Shown here in pieces: positions 1-10,413 of a DNA stretch of 64,000 nucleotides. Position numbers and translations under genes: made by a program. Source of the stretch: Psychrobacter sp. Pi2-52 (GTDB taxonomy: Bacteria; Pseudomonadota; Gammaproteobacteria; Pseudomonadales; Moraxellaceae); NCBI RefSeq assembly GCF_904846705.1, contig NZ_CAJHBS010000011.1, positions 40,904 through 104,903 on the forward strand. Direction: 5' to 3'. Within the stretch, counting starts at the first letter, position 1. Each line of letters begins with the position of its first letter. Under the pieces are notes generated by a model that saw nothing but the letters and a program-made list of their open reading frames with translations, was not told the origin of the DNA and searched no databases.

Positions 1-3000
1 CAGTACGACGATGCACTGGTTGAATGGCAAGATAACTTTGATAAAGGTGTAGATAATGTGCTCGGTCATTACGATTATGAAAGCATAGATGCTGCTGATG
101 ACGCTGTCAGTACTCAAGATGCCCAAGGTAACCTGAGCTTATTAAAACGTTTGCAAAATGATGTGTTGATGCTTGATGAGCAATCGACCCAGCAAGCAAC
201 GGCTGCTACAGTCTCACAAGCAGTAAGCAAGCAACTAGAGCCAAGCTTTGATGGAGATAAGCCAGCAACGGCTTGGTATGAAGATGAAGCGTTAGAGAAT
301 AAGCGTTTTGAGAAAGACCGTTTTTGGGCAATCTCTTCCCAAGATAATAGCCTAAGCATTCATTCGTGTCATAGTTTGCAGCGTCAGCTTGAAGTGCTGC
401 GTATTATGATTGGTCGTTGGCTAAATGAACCTATCAAACTTGGTGAAAAGAAACGCCATATCTCTGACATTGTGGTGCTGCTACCCGATGTTGAACGTCA
501 TCATGCACTGATTGGTTCTATTTTCGTCAATGGTAAAGGTCAAGACGGTTTGACTTTGCCTGCTAAAGTGACTGGTGTTGTTGATGCCGATATTCGCCAG
601 TTATGGGAAGCCATTATCGGTTTTTACAAACTATTGGGTAGTCATAGCGCTCGTTTTGAAGCAGCTGAAGTCTTAGACTGGCTCATGTTACCGCCATTGT
701 TTGAAAGCTTTGGACTGACTCATGAGCAAATGAGCCGTGGCTGTGATTTATTGGTAGAGGCGGGCTTTATTCGCGGTTTTGACGAGCTGCATCTTAAGCA
801 AACTTTAGACAGCAATGATTACGACTATCGCTTTAGCTTTGCACAGGCATTAGACAGATTAACTTTAGGTCTGGTCATGCCAGAGGCTGAGTTGAGCGAC
901 TGCTTATATGATCTAAATGGCGATGAATGGCCAAGCACTGCGTTACCAGAAATGACCTTGCCGTTACCACAAGTGAGCCTAAATGATGCGCTGATTGTTG
1001 AAGCGCTTTGCCGTATTTATACTGGTTTGGTCGCACGTCGTGATGACCATACACAAAAAATGAAAGCGGAAGACTGGCTCGATCAGATTGAGACACAAGT
1101 TATCCATCGCTACTTTGGCGATGTGGACCAAACGCGTACCATGCGCGCCATTTACAATGCGATGAATGGCTTTAAATCAAGTCTGCGAGCCAATCGTCAC
1201 TATAGGCAGTACGCTAGTGGTGATGTCGACAACAAAGAAGTAGAGCAGAGGCTGGCAGGTGTGGAGCAGTTGCCGCTCAAGCTGAGCTTTATGCTAGACA
1301 GTATCGAAGCGGAGCTAGAGAGTCAGCAGGTCAGTGCGGAGCCGACGGGGGTGATTACCTTTGGTCGATTTGGTGCACTAAGAAACGTGCCGTTTGAGCT
1401 GGTGGTTATGCTCAATATGGATCTCTCTGAGTTTCCTGGGCGTGATCGTGACAACCGCTATGATTTGATGAAAGCGACCAATGCCCGCCGCGGTGACAGA
1501 GTCAGTGAAGATGATGACAACGGGGCATTTTTAGATGCGCTACTGTGCGCGCGCAGTGCATGTTGGATGTTCTACAACGGCCAAAGCTTGACGGACACCC
1601 ATGAGCATTTGCCAGCCAACCCAGTGAGTGAGCTATTGCAATTCCTACAAGGCGAGGTGCAATGGCAGGTGAACTCGCTTGAGACATTACCTGAGAATAT
1701 TGATCCCACCACGGAAAGCCTTAAGCGTTACTTACCTAAATTGATTAAGCAGTGGCTAGTGACTGAGCATCCTGCACTGCCTTTTCATGAGAGTCTGTTT
1801 GAGACAGAAATCGAAGGCATTGATGTTTCTGAGCAAGCGTCTCCTGATATTGATGACAATGCTAATGCCAACATTACTATCAATACTCAGAATACCAGCC
1901 ATGTCGATATGATTGATGAGCTGGATACTTTATTAAATACAGCCATGCGCAAAACCAAGCTAGCTCAGAAAAAACAGTTTCCGCCTGCGCCGCTTTGGCA
2001 AGCGGTGTTTGATACATTGAAAGGGCGAGTATCTAGTGAGCCTATGCAACTGGTCGGCTTACCTACAAAAGTACAGTATGAGTCAATCGCTCAGGTGCTT
2101 GGCCAAGGCTTAGGTCAGCTAGGGCAAGTAGACAATCAAACCTTGTCTGCATTGGTTGAACTGTTGGCGCTAGATACGGTTGTCGATACTAGCAATGGCA
2201 ATAACATGACAGAGGTGCTATCTGATAGCATATTTAACATCGGAGAGATAGATATTGAAGGGGCATTGGCTTACCAAGTGCGCCATCCTGCCAAAGCATT
2301 CTTACGGTCTCAAAAGGTGCATGTGGTACAAGGTGAAGAAGCACTTTCGCATCAAGAGCCGCTATTTCTAAACAGTTTAACTACCTATCAAATTAAAGAT
2401 CATTTGATTAAACAGTTGGTTACTGATGAGAATAAGAAGAATGATAGTGATGCAGCGGATAAAACCACCACTCCAATCCTAATGTATCAAAAAATTATGC
2501 CTGCTGGTGTTGCTCGCCAAACCACGCTACCCAATCAACAAAAGAAACTGCAACAGCAATGTCTAGAGTTCAAAGAGCAGCTAATTGCTAATGGCTTTGA
2601 TGAAAGCAGTATTCTCAACGAGAGTAAGGCAGATAGTAGCAGTGTATTACAGCTACTGACGCCAACCGCTGAGTATCCCGTTCAGATAGAGCTAAAAAAT
2701 ATACTTAGTAGCACTGACAACGAGTCAAGCAATCAGACAGATATAGAGGGTATAGAGACACTGCTTAAGCTGTTGCCAAAAATCATTAAGATCAAAGGTT
2801 CAGTACCAATATTAGCACCCATATCAATTATTCAGGCGGGCGTGCCTTATGCTCAGCAATCACCCAAGCAGTGGTTAAATATATTGCCCAATTCTGCCAG
2901 CCCTAGGCATTTACTCAAGTTTTGGTTGTCACATTTGTATTGGCAAGTGGCTAGACGTACCACTGCCGAGCAAGTAGTATTAAATGATGGCGTGAGTATT

Positions 3001-3423
3001 TGGCGCTTTAATAAGCCCAGCTCACAAGTCAAAAAGTATGACAAGGTCATCACATTCAAACTGAGCCCGATTGTGTATGAAGATGCTGTGATTGAGCTGA
3101 TAAAATGGGCTGTTTTTGGTAAGTTAACGGGTCAAGTGCCTATTACGTTATTACCAGAATATGCACTTAACTACCTTGATAAGTATCTAAAGCCTGAAGA
3201 AGGTGACGGTAATAGCTATTGGCCAAAACGTGCCGACTTCTCAGACTGGTTAAGACCCAACTACAACTCAGACACGGTATACGATACTTGCTCGCAGCAT
3301 GCCATTTGGCAATATGTACTGCGTGACCAAGATGCATTTAAGGCTTTGTCAGCAGCGTTGACTACATTAGCCCAGCCATTATACGCGCCGATGTTTAATG
3401 CGTTAACTAACTTAGATAGTTAG
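1..3423 (+). CDS. recC: RecC, exonuclease V gamma subunit (5' partial)
   Basis: RecC subunit of the RecBCD helicase-nuclease, which processes double-strand ends for recombination and, in E. coli, recognises Chi. The reading frame is open to base 1 (upstream codons give QYDDALVEWQDNF), so the start lies outside the window and the GTG at 58 is not the real start. The visible 1141 codons contain the RecC-type inactive helicase core, for example VVLLPDVERHHALIGSIF near the left and FGRFGALRNVPFELVVMLN followed by FPGRDRDNRYDLM in the middle. It is longer than E. coli RecC (1122 aa), with low-complexity polar inserts. It is followed 76 bases later by recB on the same strand, in the order recC-recB-recD. 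E. coli has ptrA between recC and recB; here nothing intervenes. The identification is secure from order and motifs. Confidence 0.95.
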   Translation, partial: QYDDALVEWQDNFDKGVDNVLGHYDYESIDAADDAVSTQDAQGNLSLLKRLQNDVLMLDEQSTQQATAATVSQAVSKQLEPSFDGDKPATAWYEDEALENKRFEKDRFWAISSQDNSLSIHSCHSLQRQLEVLRIMIGRWLNEPIKLGEKKRHISDIVVLLPDVERHHALIGSIFVNGKGQDGLTLPAKVTGVVDADIRQLWEAIIGFYKLLGSHSARFEAAEVLDWLMLPPLFESFGLTHEQMSRGCDLLVEAGFIRGFDELHLKQTLDSNDYDYRFSFAQALDRLTLGLVMPEAELSDCLYDLNGDEWPSTALPEMTLPLPQVSLNDALIVEALCRIYTGLVARRDDHTQKMKAEDWLDQIETQVIHRYFGDVDQTRTMRAIYNAMNGFKSSLRANRHYRQYASGDVDNKEVEQRLAGVEQLPLKLSFMLDSIEAELESQQVSAEPTGVITFGRFGALRNVPFELVVMLNMDLSEFPGRDRDNRYDLMKATNARRGDRVSEDDDNGAFLDALLCARSACWMFYNGQSLTDTHEHLPANPVSELLQFLQGEVQWQVNSLETLPENIDPTTESLKRYLPKLIKQWLVTEHPALPFHESLFETEIEGIDVSEQASPDIDDNANANITINTQNTSHVDMIDELDTLLNTAMRKTKLAQKKQFPPAPLWQAVFDTLKGRVSSEPMQLVGLPTKVQYESIAQVLGQGLGQLGQVDNQTLSALVELLALDTVVDTSNGNNMTEVLSDSIFNIGEIDIEGALAYQVRHPAKAFLRSQKVHVVQGEEALSHQEPLFLNSLTTYQIKDHLIKQLVTDENKKNDSDAADKTTTPILMYQKIMPAGVARQTTLPNQQKKLQQQCLEFKEQLIANGFDESSILNESKADSSSVLQLLTPTAEYPVQIELKNILSSTDNESSNQTDIEGIETLLKLLPKIIKIKGSVPILAPISIIQAGVPYAQQSPKQWLNILPNSASPRHLLKFWLSHLYWQVARRTTAEQVVLNDGVSIWRFNKPSSQVKKYDKVITFKLSPIVYEDAVIELIKWAVFGKLTGQVPITLLPEYALNYLDKYLKPEEGDGNSYWPKRADFSDWLRPNYNSDTVYDTCSQHAIWQYVLRDQDAFKALSAALTTLAQPLYAPMFNALTNLDS

Positions 3424-6400
3424 CCAGTTATTTAGAACAGCCTCTAATTAGTTTTTGCTATTTTGTTTTGATAAATAATAATTAAAAGTATGCGCCCATA
3501 TGACAGACCTTAGCGATCCAACCAGTACCATTGACTTGTCTACACAACCGAATTTATTTGATGAATATTTAGATGAACTGACTTTATCTGCTGTGCCTGA
3601 GCGTAAAAATGATGTCATACCGGCAGTTGAGGTTGATCTAACGGGTAAACACCTGATTGAAGCCTCAGCGGGCACGGGCAAAACTTGGACGTTGACCGGT
3701 ATCGTGCTGCGCCTACTGATCGAAGCGCGACGTGCACCAGAGCAAATCATTGCCACGACTTTTACACGAGCCGCCGCTGCTGAAATGCGTCAACGTATTC
3801 ATGATCGTTTGGTAGATTTTTATCAATTATTACAATGGGTTAATAGCCTAAGTGCTGATACTGGCAATAAAGAGAGTCTCTATCCCAACATATTGCAAGT
3901 CATGCCTGAGGGTAATAAAGACGCACAAGCAGGCAGTAATTCAGACGTAGACGCAAACGTTGAGACAGATATTGACGATTTAAATCAAGACCTTGCTGCT
4001 GATAAGCAAGCGGCGGCAGAGAAACGTAAACAAGCAAAAAAAGACCGTGAAGATTGGCTGGTTAATCAGGCCAAATATGTGCGCTTAGACGGTATTATGC
4101 AAGATCCTATCAACCTGCATCTCGTCGGTTATTTGCTAGATCATGTGTACAGTTACCCCATGGCGGAAGCTATTAGGCGTACGGCACTGGTACTAACCAC
4201 ATTGGATAAGCTGTTTGTAGGCACGCTCGATAGCTTGGCGCAAAAATGGCTGACGGAGTACAGTAGCGAAACTGGTCACCAGCAGGGTATGGGGATTATT
4301 GAAGACAGCAGTATTGAACAAGTTACAGATAGCATTGTTCATGATGAGCTGCGTCAGTTTCAGAGCCGATTATACTATGAGCAGCCTAAACTTTACGCGC
4401 TAATGGATCAGCAAGGTAAACTGTCTGCAGTGGGCGATCATAAGAAATATGTGACGCGCTCACTCAACTTTATCTCTGCGCCGATTGATGAAATAAGGAT
4501 TGAGAAAAGCTTTGACTTTGATGCATACGAAGAGCTAATCAATGAGTTTTCTCAGTTAGATTTAGCTGATATCCAGCCTTACTTAAATCCTGATTATAGA
4601 AAGTCTCAAGGTTTTCGTGGTGGTTCTAATTTAACCAAACAGTTTAATGCCATTATCGAGGTGCATCAAAAGATATCGCAGTATCAGATGACCTTTAATA
4701 GCTATTTAAATGAGAGCGAAAACAAGATTCTGACATCATTGCAGGATTCTAGATATCCCGATGAAGATGGCAAAATTAAGAACTTTAATAAGAATAAAGA
4801 AAAAGAGCATCAGACGCTTTTTGAGTTAGAGACTATTAGTAAGTTAATGGCTATCTTAGAGATGCTTGATAGTTTAAATCAGCATATTTTGTTGGTATTA
4901 GCCAATCTTAACCGTCATATTGTGCTGGCTGTGCGTAATAGACTACCAGTAATTTTAGAAGAGCGCGGCGAGACGACCTTTAGTTTGCAGATGGTACGCT
5001 TAAACCAAGCATTGACTGGCCGCCAAGGAGATAAGCTGGCGCGTTATATTCGTCATCATTATCCTGTGGCATTGATTGATGAGTCGCAAGATATCAATGG
5101 CGAGCAAGCCATTATGATTGAAAGCATTTATTTGCCAAAGAATAAGCGTAAACAGTCGGACAATGACAAGCAGTCAACCACTAAAAAAGCCAATCATGAG
5201 TTTCTGCTATTGGTTGGCGATCCCAAACAGGCTATTTATGGGTTTCGTGGTGGCGATGTGGCCAACTATAATTATATGAAAGCCCAGTTTGACAAGAGTA
5301 CGCTTTGGACACTTGATATCAATCGCCGTTCTAATGCGGGTGTGATTAACGCATTGAACTGCTGGTTTGGTATGGCTGATGCAACAACTGCTGAGAATAA
5401 GCTGTCGCAGTTGGGTACTGGTATTCACTACCAACATATCAAAGCGGCAAAACCGGAATATGAGCTGTCTTGGTTTAATGCGTCAAATAGTCTGGATGAT
5501 GTACTGGTGACAGAGGTGCTTTCTGATCAGCCCGTGAGCTTATTGCACCTGCCTTATGACAAGGAAAAAAAGTTTGATTATGATGAGCATGAAATAACAG
5601 CTCGCCATATAGCCACTTTGCTTAATAGTGGTCAGACACTTAAAGGTAAGCCTATTCAGCCAAGTGATATTGGGGTGTTGGCACGTGCTAAGAAGGACTT
5701 AAAGCGAGTTGAAGACGAGCTGGTAAAACTTAATGTGCCGACCTTGACCACTAGTGATGTCAGCATCTTTGAGACGATTATGGCAGAAGATGTGGCAGCA
5801 TTGCTGAGTGCCATGCTATACCCGTATCGTCATGACATGATTAATCGGGTATTGACCAGTCATCTATATGGCCTGAGTATCAAAAACATCAAAGCCATGA
5901 TGACGGATCATGAATCAGGTATTACCGAGGGTAGCAGTACACCAAGCGCCCATTCAAACCGTTCTAATTCGAAAGACCTCTCAACTAATGAAGCTACTGA
6001 TACTAAAAAAAGCTATCAAGACTTTATTACCTATCTAAAAGAAGGGGCACAGCGTTGGCAACACTTTGGCATCTTATCAGCGCTACATTATTTATTAGAT
6101 AAAAGCCCTGTACAGCCACAAGGCGTATGGCAAGCCCTAGCTGCGCATCCAGAAGGTGACCGTCATATCATGGACTTGCGTCATGTAATGGACATCTTGG
6201 CGCAGTATGGTCTAGGCATGGGCGAATATGAGCTACTGGCGTGGTTCAGGCAGCATATAGATGCAGCGCCTAATAGTGATTGGGCTAAGCAATATCCGCT
6301 ACCGACAGAGTCTGGTGTGCAATTGATGACTATTCATAAGTCAAAAGGGCTTGAGTTCCCTATTGTCTATGTATTGGGGATGGATGATGCCAGTAGAAAA

Positions 6401-9400
6401 TCAGGCACCAATGAGAAGTATGGCCTGTACTTATATAACGCGCAACAAGCGCCTTCAGCGTTAGTACAACAGTCGACAGATAATCAATCAACAGGAAATC
6501 AGCGCCGCTTCTCACCATTGCAAGGATCTGCTACTGTCGAGGGCTACTACACCGATATCGAAACACAAGAAGGTTTTGATGAGCTGCGCCGCCTTGGCTA
6601 TGTAGCATTTACTCGGGCTAGTGAGCAGCTCTATGTAGTGTTAAAAGAGGCCTATAGAAATACCGATTGTGACTTAAGACCAGTGTGCCATTGGTTTGCC
6701 TCCGAGGATGTCAAGTTTGAGCTACCTGATAGACTCAAAGGTACCATAGGCATGCTCAGAGGGCATAAAGTTAATGAGTTCTATGACAATAATTACGCAA
6801 ACAAAACTGCTAATTCAACAGACGTAAATGACAGTGCTCAACTGGCTACTACCAAATCAAATGCTCATAAGCCTACGACAGAAGCTATTGAGTACGCGCC
6901 ATTTTCTGAGGTGATGAAAACCAATTATTTTTATGGTTGGGCTAAGACTAGCTTTACCGCTTTGGCACGTCAGCTAGATGAATCTACACAAGCAATGGCG
7001 ATAGTGGATGAGCGTATTGATGATGCGATAGAGATTGATATGACGGAGTCTTCAGCTTCGAATATCTCTTTACTTAATAACGACGAGTCTCTCGAACAAG
7101 ACAGTGAACTAAGCCTCAAGTTAGAAGATGATATCCGTTTTACCTTTGTAAAAGGCGCCAATGCCGGTACGTTTTTACATGAGATATTTGAACAAATTGA
7201 TTTCACTAATAAAGCCCAGTGGCCTCAGGTTATTGATAGAGCGATTAGTAGCTATCAATTGCCGCTTATATATAGCAGTGCTGAACAACAGAGCCGCAGA
7301 TCACAAGGCAAGAAACAAAGAAATAGTGATGGGTTTGATCTTGAGTCAATAGATACAACCAAGCATGAGGCATTAATTAATTGGATTGAAGAAGTGTTGC
7401 ATGCGCCACTGTTGGCTTCCAATCAACCCTTGATTGCTCTTGATAAAGGTAAGCGATTTGCCGAGTTAGAGTTCAACATGGGGCTGTCAGAGAATTTTAA
7501 AGCACAGGATATTAGTAAGCTTTTCCAACGGTATTTACCTGACGAAACAGATAAACACGTCACTCTAGTGCCACAAAACAAAGCACATCTGTATCGTTAT
7601 TTGCGTGGTGAGATTGACTTGGTGTATGAGCATGCTGGCAAGTATTATGTGGTCGATTATAAGAGTAACTTTCTAGGAAATAGCCTAAGCGATTACAATG
7701 AGGATACCCTCAAGAAAGCAATGTCTAAAGCGGGGTACTGGCTACAAGCAGCAATCTATCAGGTAGCATTGCATCGGTTCCTTGCTATGAGAATCAGTGA
7801 TTATACGGGTAACGAAGATAAATATTTAGGCGCTGTAGAGTACGTATTTTTACGCGGTGTGTATGACCCGAATGCTCAGGCAGCTACTATGCCTACATCG
7901 CAAGATGTGGTTCAGTCTAATCACGATAACTTGAGCGATAAAAGTTGTTATGGACTGGTTACTTGGGATATTCCCATTGCATTCATTAAAGGTCTAGATG
8001 CCTTGTTTGGCCTGCCGGATTAATAAACCTTATATAGCAATTAGATAGATAAAAATTGTTATAGCAGTTAATCAGATTAAAAAGAGATAAATATACGATG
8101 AGTAATAATAACAATAAAAGTAAGTCAGCCATTAGCTTACAAGAGAGCTGGGCCAGTAACATCAGCGACTATATCTTGTTGCGTCGTCAGCAAACACATG
8201 TAGCATATGACGCGGCAGATGCAAAGACGAATGATGAGAGCAAAAAAATCAATAAGTCGGAAAACAATGACTTATTTACTGCTCTATTCGTTATTTTAGC
8301 GGCTCATTTGGAAGAGGGCCATACTGTATTAACTGTCGATACAGCCGATCATGGAGCTCCCATGCAAGGTCAGATTAATGGGGAAGTAGTCACGTTATAT
8401 GCATGGCAGCAGCAATTATTGGGGATACTGGCAACACCAATTTTTGCGCTGATTGATACTCAGATAAAAACGCAAATAGACACGCAATCAAACGATGATA
8501 CTACAACGGAGACATCGCTATTTGTATTACTAGATACTTTGTTTGGTCAGCGAGATTACTTGTGGGCGCAGCTAGCACTGAGTAACCATGAAAAAGAGAT
8601 GTTGATCAAACGTTTTGATGCGATAACTACGTTATATCATCGATTGAAAAATAGCGACTTAAATACTTTCGTTCATTCAATCCATGAGCATGCTTTATTT
8701 GCTAATGTTAATGCGAACACTAATTGTAACAACAATCAAAATAGCCTAAGCAAAGATAATCAACCAATTATTTATAACATAACTAAGAATAAAGAGACCC
8801 AAGGTTCGAAAATCACATTTTGGCTACACCGCACATGGCAAGCAGAATTTAACTTAGCGCAGCATATCAATCATATTTTGAATCAGCAGATAGTGCCTTT
8901 AGACATTACCATGCCTGAGAACTTAAATGACCAACAGATAGCCGCTATCAATGTAGCGAACAATAATGCATTTAGTATCATTACTGGTGGCCCAGGGACA
9001 GGTAAAACCTACACTGTAGCTCAATTGGTTATCGCGTTACAACAGGCGACAGAGAGTAGGGGGGATGAGTCTGAACATATTAGGTTTAGCACAGACAGTG
9101 CTAGTCTAGCATTAGCAGCGCCAACGGGTAAGGCGGCCCAACGTATGCAGGAGTCTCTACAGGCGGCTTTAGACGACGCAAATGTAGAGCTACAGTTGCA
9201 AGAGGCAAAAACCATCCATCGTCTGCTAGGTATCGGTCGAACGGGTAGACCGCGCTACGATACCAACAACCCACTCGGTGAAGATATTATCATCGTTGAT
9301 GAAGCATCTATGCTCGGAGTTGAGTTAGCCAATTATCTTGTGAGCGCAGTAAAGCCAGGTGCTAGGCTAATACTATTAGGCGATGCTAATCAGTTAGCAG

Positions 9401-9657
9401 CCGTCGATGCAGGAGCAGTATTGGCTGATCTCTGTCGCATTCCGCTACTGCAACCCATACATGCAGAACTAACCGAGAGCCGCCGATTTAGCGCCGAGTC
9501 AGGTATCGGTAAACTGGCCACTCAAATCAATAAAGCAGAGACAAATCTTCAAGCTATTTTGCAATTATTAAGGCAAGACGCTGCTTTGAGTTTTCAATAT
9601 GTTAATACGTTACAAGCAGAGTCCATATCAAATAACAAGATAAAAAATAGCCTAAGC
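346..9657 (+). repeat. Dispersed 12-mer AATAGCCTAAGC in recC, recB and recD
   Basis: The exact 12-mer AATAGCCTAAGC occurs at 346-357, 7679-7690, 8740-8751 and 9646-9657, with a one-base variant (final T) at 3842-3853. All five are on the plus strand and read in frame as Asn-Ser-Leu-Ser; the other two plus-strand frames of the 12-mer contain stop codons. The two recD copies share a longer core, AAAATAGCCTAAGCAAAGA. Reading by eye I found no further exact copy on either strand in the rest of the window. The copies fall in poorly conserved polar stretches of the proteins. Function unknown. Confidence 0.75.
3500..8023 (+). CDS. recB: RecB, exonuclease V beta subunit
   Basis: RecB is the 3'-5' SF1 helicase and the nuclease of RecBCD. 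The Walker A motif IEASAGTGKTWTLTG lies at about residue 52, followed by the TTFTRAAAAEMRQRI motif. Further on are VALIDESQDING (Walker B), LLLVGDPKQAIYGFRGGD, MTIHKSKGLEFPIVYVLG and LGYVAFTRASEQLYVVL. The C-terminal nuclease domain shows GEIDLVYEHAGKYYVVDYKS at about residue 1374, with the Asp and Lys expected for the RecB-family active site. At 1507 aa it is longer than E. coli RecB (1180 aa); the extra length lies in polar inserts near residues 125-180 and 800-840 and in the linker before the nuclease. No strong Shine-Dalgarno precedes the ATG. Confidence 0.96.
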   Translation: MTDLSDPTSTIDLSTQPNLFDEYLDELTLSAVPERKNDVIPAVEVDLTGKHLIEASAGTGKTWTLTGIVLRLLIEARRAPEQIIATTFTRAAAAEMRQRIHDRLVDFYQLLQWVNSLSADTGNKESLYPNILQVMPEGNKDAQAGSNSDVDANVETDIDDLNQDLAADKQAAAEKRKQAKKDREDWLVNQAKYVRLDGIMQDPINLHLVGYLLDHVYSYPMAEAIRRTALVLTTLDKLFVGTLDSLAQKWLTEYSSETGHQQGMGIIEDSSIEQVTDSIVHDELRQFQSRLYYEQPKLYALMDQQGKLSAVGDHKKYVTRSLNFISAPIDEIRIEKSFDFDAYEELINEFSQLDLADIQPYLNPDYRKSQGFRGGSNLTKQFNAIIEVHQKISQYQMTFNSYLNESENKILTSLQDSRYPDEDGKIKNFNKNKEKEHQTLFELETISKLMAILEMLDSLNQHILLVLANLNRHIVLAVRNRLPVILEERGETTFSLQMVRLNQALTGRQGDKLARYIRHHYPVALIDESQDINGEQAIMIESIYLPKNKRKQSDNDKQSTTKKANHEFLLLVGDPKQAIYGFRGGDVANYNYMKAQFDKSTLWTLDINRRSNAGVINALNCWFGMADATTAENKLSQLGTGIHYQHIKAAKPEYELSWFNASNSLDDVLVTEVLSDQPVSLLHLPYDKEKKFDYDEHEITARHIATLLNSGQTLKGKPIQPSDIGVLARAKKDLKRVEDELVKLNVPTLTTSDVSIFETIMAEDVAALLSAMLYPYRHDMINRVLTSHLYGLSIKNIKAMMTDHESGITEGSSTPSAHSNRSNSKDLSTNEATDTKKSYQDFITYLKEGAQRWQHFGILSALHYLLDKSPVQPQGVWQALAAHPEGDRHIMDLRHVMDILAQYGLGMGEYELLAWFRQHIDAAPNSDWAKQYPLPTESGVQLMTIHKSKGLEFPIVYVLGMDDASRKSGTNEKYGLYLYNAQQAPSALVQQSTDNQSTGNQRRFSPLQGSATVEGYYTDIETQEGFDELRRLGYVAFTRASEQLYVVLKEAYRNTDCDLRPVCHWFASEDVKFELPDRLKGTIGMLRGHKVNEFYDNNYANKTANSTDVNDSAQLATTKSNAHKPTTEAIEYAPFSEVMKTNYFYGWAKTSFTALARQLDESTQAMAIVDERIDDAIEIDMTESSASNISLLNNDESLEQDSELSLKLEDDIRFTFVKGANAGTFLHEIFEQIDFTNKAQWPQVIDRAISSYQLPLIYSSAEQQSRRSQGKKQRNSDGFDLESIDTTKHEALINWIEEVLHAPLLASNQPLIALDKGKRFAELEFNMGLSENFKAQDISKLFQRYLPDETDKHVTLVPQNKAHLYRYLRGEIDLVYEHAGKYYVVDYKSNFLGNSLSDYNEDTLKKAMSKAGYWLQAAIYQVALHRFLAMRISDYTGNEDKYLGAVEYVFLRGVYDPNAQAATMPTSQDVVQSNHDNLSDKSCYGLVTWDIPIAFIKGLDALFGLPD

Positions 9658-10308
9658 AAAGAAAAAATTATCTCAAAAATCTCAAATAATTACCAATTAT
9701 ACGTAGATAAAGTTAAAAGTTTACTAAAGAATCCAATAGAAAAATCCGTGCCAGAATCCGTTAAAAATACTACCTCTTCGTTAATGGAGGTATTTAATCA
9801 ATTTAGAATCCTCACTGCTGGCCATAATGGTGAGTGGGGCGACCACTATATCAATAACTACCTTACTCAGTGGCATCTCGCTGAGCTAAAGTTACCATTG
9901 GGTCAAAATACATGGTTCCATGGACGTCCTGTTATGGTGCTACAAAATAACTATGAGCTTGGGCTATTTAATGGGGATATTGGTTTCTGCTTACAAACAT
10001 CAGATGAAAGAAGCCAATTAGAGGTATTCTTTGAAAATAAGACACAAGGGATAGCTGTTAATTTGCTCAATGAAGAGGTGATAGCCACCGCGTATGCAAT
10101 GACTATTCATAAGTCACAAGGATCTGAATTTGATCATGTTGCTATTACTTTTGATAACAGCCATGCAAGATTGCTAAGCAAAGAGCTTATCTATACAGCA
10201 GTGACTCGTGCTAAGAAGCAGGTAACGATATATAGTACCAAACACGCTTTAGAAAAAGCGGTTCAAACACCAACTGAACGCCATACTGGTTTGGCATTAC
10301 AGTTTTAA
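8098..10308 (+). CDS. recD: RecD, exonuclease V alpha subunit
   Basis: RecD is the 5'-3' SF1 helicase of RecBCD. It has the Walker A motif IITGGPGTGKTYTVAQLV at about residue 293, APTGKAAQRMQESL, the Walker B IIIVDEASMLGVELANYL, LILLGDANQLAAVDAGAVL, and the C-terminal motif TAYAMTIHKSQGSEFDHVAI followed by YTAVTRAKKQVTIYS. At 736 aa it is longer than E. coli RecD (608 aa) because of Asn/Lys-rich inserts, around residues 200-235 and 495-560, which contain two copies of the dispersed 12-mer. The gene starts 74 bases after recB, probably in the same operon, with a weak AGAGA-type ribosome site. A bidirectional terminator follows. Confidence 0.95.
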   Translation: MSNNNNKSKSAISLQESWASNISDYILLRRQQTHVAYDAADAKTNDESKKINKSENNDLFTALFVILAAHLEEGHTVLTVDTADHGAPMQGQINGEVVTLYAWQQQLLGILATPIFALIDTQIKTQIDTQSNDDTTTETSLFVLLDTLFGQRDYLWAQLALSNHEKEMLIKRFDAITTLYHRLKNSDLNTFVHSIHEHALFANVNANTNCNNNQNSLSKDNQPIIYNITKNKETQGSKITFWLHRTWQAEFNLAQHINHILNQQIVPLDITMPENLNDQQIAAINVANNNAFSIITGGPGTGKTYTVAQLVIALQQATESRGDESEHIRFSTDSASLALAAPTGKAAQRMQESLQAALDDANVELQLQEAKTIHRLLGIGRTGRPRYDTNNPLGEDIIIVDEASMLGVELANYLVSAVKPGARLILLGDANQLAAVDAGAVLADLCRIPLLQPIHAELTESRRFSAESGIGKLATQINKAETNLQAILQLLRQDAALSFQYVNTLQAESISNNKIKNSLSKEKIISKISNNYQLYVDKVKSLLKNPIEKSVPESVKNTTSSLMEVFNQFRILTAGHNGEWGDHYINNYLTQWHLAELKLPLGQNTWFHGRPVMVLQNNYELGLFNGDIGFCLQTSDERSQLEVFFENKTQGIAVNLLNEEVIATAYAMTIHKSQGSEFDHVAITFDNSHARLLSKELIYTAVTRAKKQVTIYSTKHALEKAVQTPTERHTGLALQF

Positions 10309-10350
10309 CGATTCATTCAAGTTGTTGTCGGCGCAATAAGTCAGCGCAAT

Positions 10351-10379
10351 AAAAAAGCATCCAAATTGGATGCTTTTTT
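10351..10379. terminator. Bidirectional intrinsic terminator between recD and hpt
   Basis: AAAAAAGCATCC, a short AT loop, then GGATGCTTTTTT form a symmetric hairpin with U-tracts in both directions. It sits between the convergent recD (plus) and hpt (minus) and serves both. Confidence 0.85.
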
Positions 10380-10413
10380 AGGACTTAACTATTTTAATCA
10401 ATTAAGTCTAGAA

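Noticed and set aside
58..120. GTG at 58 as the start of recC
   Set aside because: The frame is open to base 1 and a RecC N-terminal region is missing, so the real start is outside the window.
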